Both the position numbers and the translations under genes were made by a program. A stretch of DNA of 64,000 nt from Hyphomicrobiales bacterium (lineage in GTDB: Bacteria > Pseudomonadota > Alphaproteobacteria > Rhizobiales > Rhizobiaceae). Each line of letters opens with the position of its first letter. The first letter of the stretch is position 1. Location: positions 1 through 64,000 of the forward strand of contig JAJFHU010000006.1 of NCBI GenBank assembly GCA_021775455.1, read 5' to 3'. Shown here in pieces: positions 63,921 to 64,000 of the stretch. The notes beneath the pieces are model-generated. The model saw only the letters and a list, made by a program, of their open reading frames with translations, was not told the origin of the DNA and did not search any database.

Positions 63921-64000
63921 ATGAAAAGCGGAACAAGCACTACAATTGAGGAGACCCTCGACCCGGACGACTGGAAGGAAATGGCATCTTTTGCTCACAA
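63921..64000 (+). CDS. Probable group II PLP-dependent decarboxylase, N-terminal part
   Basis: Only the first 26 codons are in the window. The frame begins ATG 63921, behind TTTGGAGCGCCCAT, and reads MKSGTSTTIEETLDPDDWKE then MASFAH. The LDPDDW start followed by a helix resembles the N-terminus of aromatic-amino-acid and related decarboxylases in rhizobia. It is divergent from nadA. With so little sequence the call is tentative. Confidence 0.4.
   Translation, partial: MKSGTSTTIEETLDPDDWKEMASFAH

Noticed and set aside
1-64000. CRISPR arrays, prophage or transposase genes
   Set aside because: I saw no regularly spaced direct repeats and no integrase, transposase or phage structural protein anywhere in the window.

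Overview
The window looks like a chromosomal core region of an alphaproteobacterium of the order Hyphomicrobiales (Rhizobiales), moderate in GC for that group (roughly half by eye). The evidence is the gene order and a few lineage markers. The chains lptF-lptG-lptD-surA-pdxA-rsmA, fabD-fabG-acpP-fabF-mltG-yicC-gmk, rpsF-rpsR-DUF2232-rplI-dnaB-radA-cvpA-purF and nadA-nadB-nadC all have the rhizobial arrangement. A NadQ-type NAD regulator, a TIGR02301 protein and two kinds of palindromic intergenic repeat typical of rhizobial genomes are also present. I see no rRNA, tRNA, CRISPR array, phage or insertion sequence.

Layout. 1-250 is the end of a polyamine-type ABC substrate-binding protein. 0.5-7.4 kb holds ndk, an ABC-F ATPase, a membrane-anchored unknown, a methyltransferase, holC, a DUF389 membrane protein and pepA. 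7.8-15.5 kb is the outer-membrane biogenesis run lptF-lptG-lptD-surA, coupled to pdxA and rsmA. 15.6-22.1 kb, on the minus strand, is the fatty-acid and cell-wall run fabD to gmk. 22.3-24.7 kb is an accessory insert: a RadC protein overlapping an acyl-homoserine-lactone type LuxR regulator, then a secreted hydrolase. 24.8-33.7 kb is the ribosome, replication and purine run. 33.8-40.7 kb has a stand-alone acyl-ACP synthetase of the Aas type and a PadR-controlled RND efflux pair. 40.7-42.2 kb is phosphatidylethanolamine synthesis (psd, pssA). 42.3-45.8 kb is an ArsR-controlled ATM1-type ABC exporter with a LysM envelope protein. 46-49.9 kb has a LOG-family nucleotide hydrolase, RarD, citramalate synthase, a GFA protein and a DUF559 nuclease. 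49.9-51.9 kb is a rearranged cysS locus. 52-60 kb is a group of small conserved genes (LysE exporter, SRAP, Nudix, DUF3179, TIGR02301, YgfZ, HD hydrolase, NadQ, DUF4389). 60.1-63.8 kb is de novo NAD synthesis behind a strong inverted-repeat operator, and the window ends in the start of a probable PLP-dependent decarboxylase.

Most genes are housekeeping and sit in tightly packed operons with 4-base start/stop overlaps. The most unusual spots are: (1) the cysS locus, where a diverged 34-codon copy of the cysS 5' end, a rhizobial palindromic repeat and the intact cysS lie in tandem, and the stub's reading frame runs into the intact start codon; (2) a 258-bp segment next to it bounded by opposed copies of a second repeat; (3) the overlapping radC-luxR pair; (4) three inverted-repeat operators lying directly upstream of padR, arsR and nadA; and (5) a perfect long hairpin between fabG and acpP. 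None of these is proven to be a new system from sequence alone.
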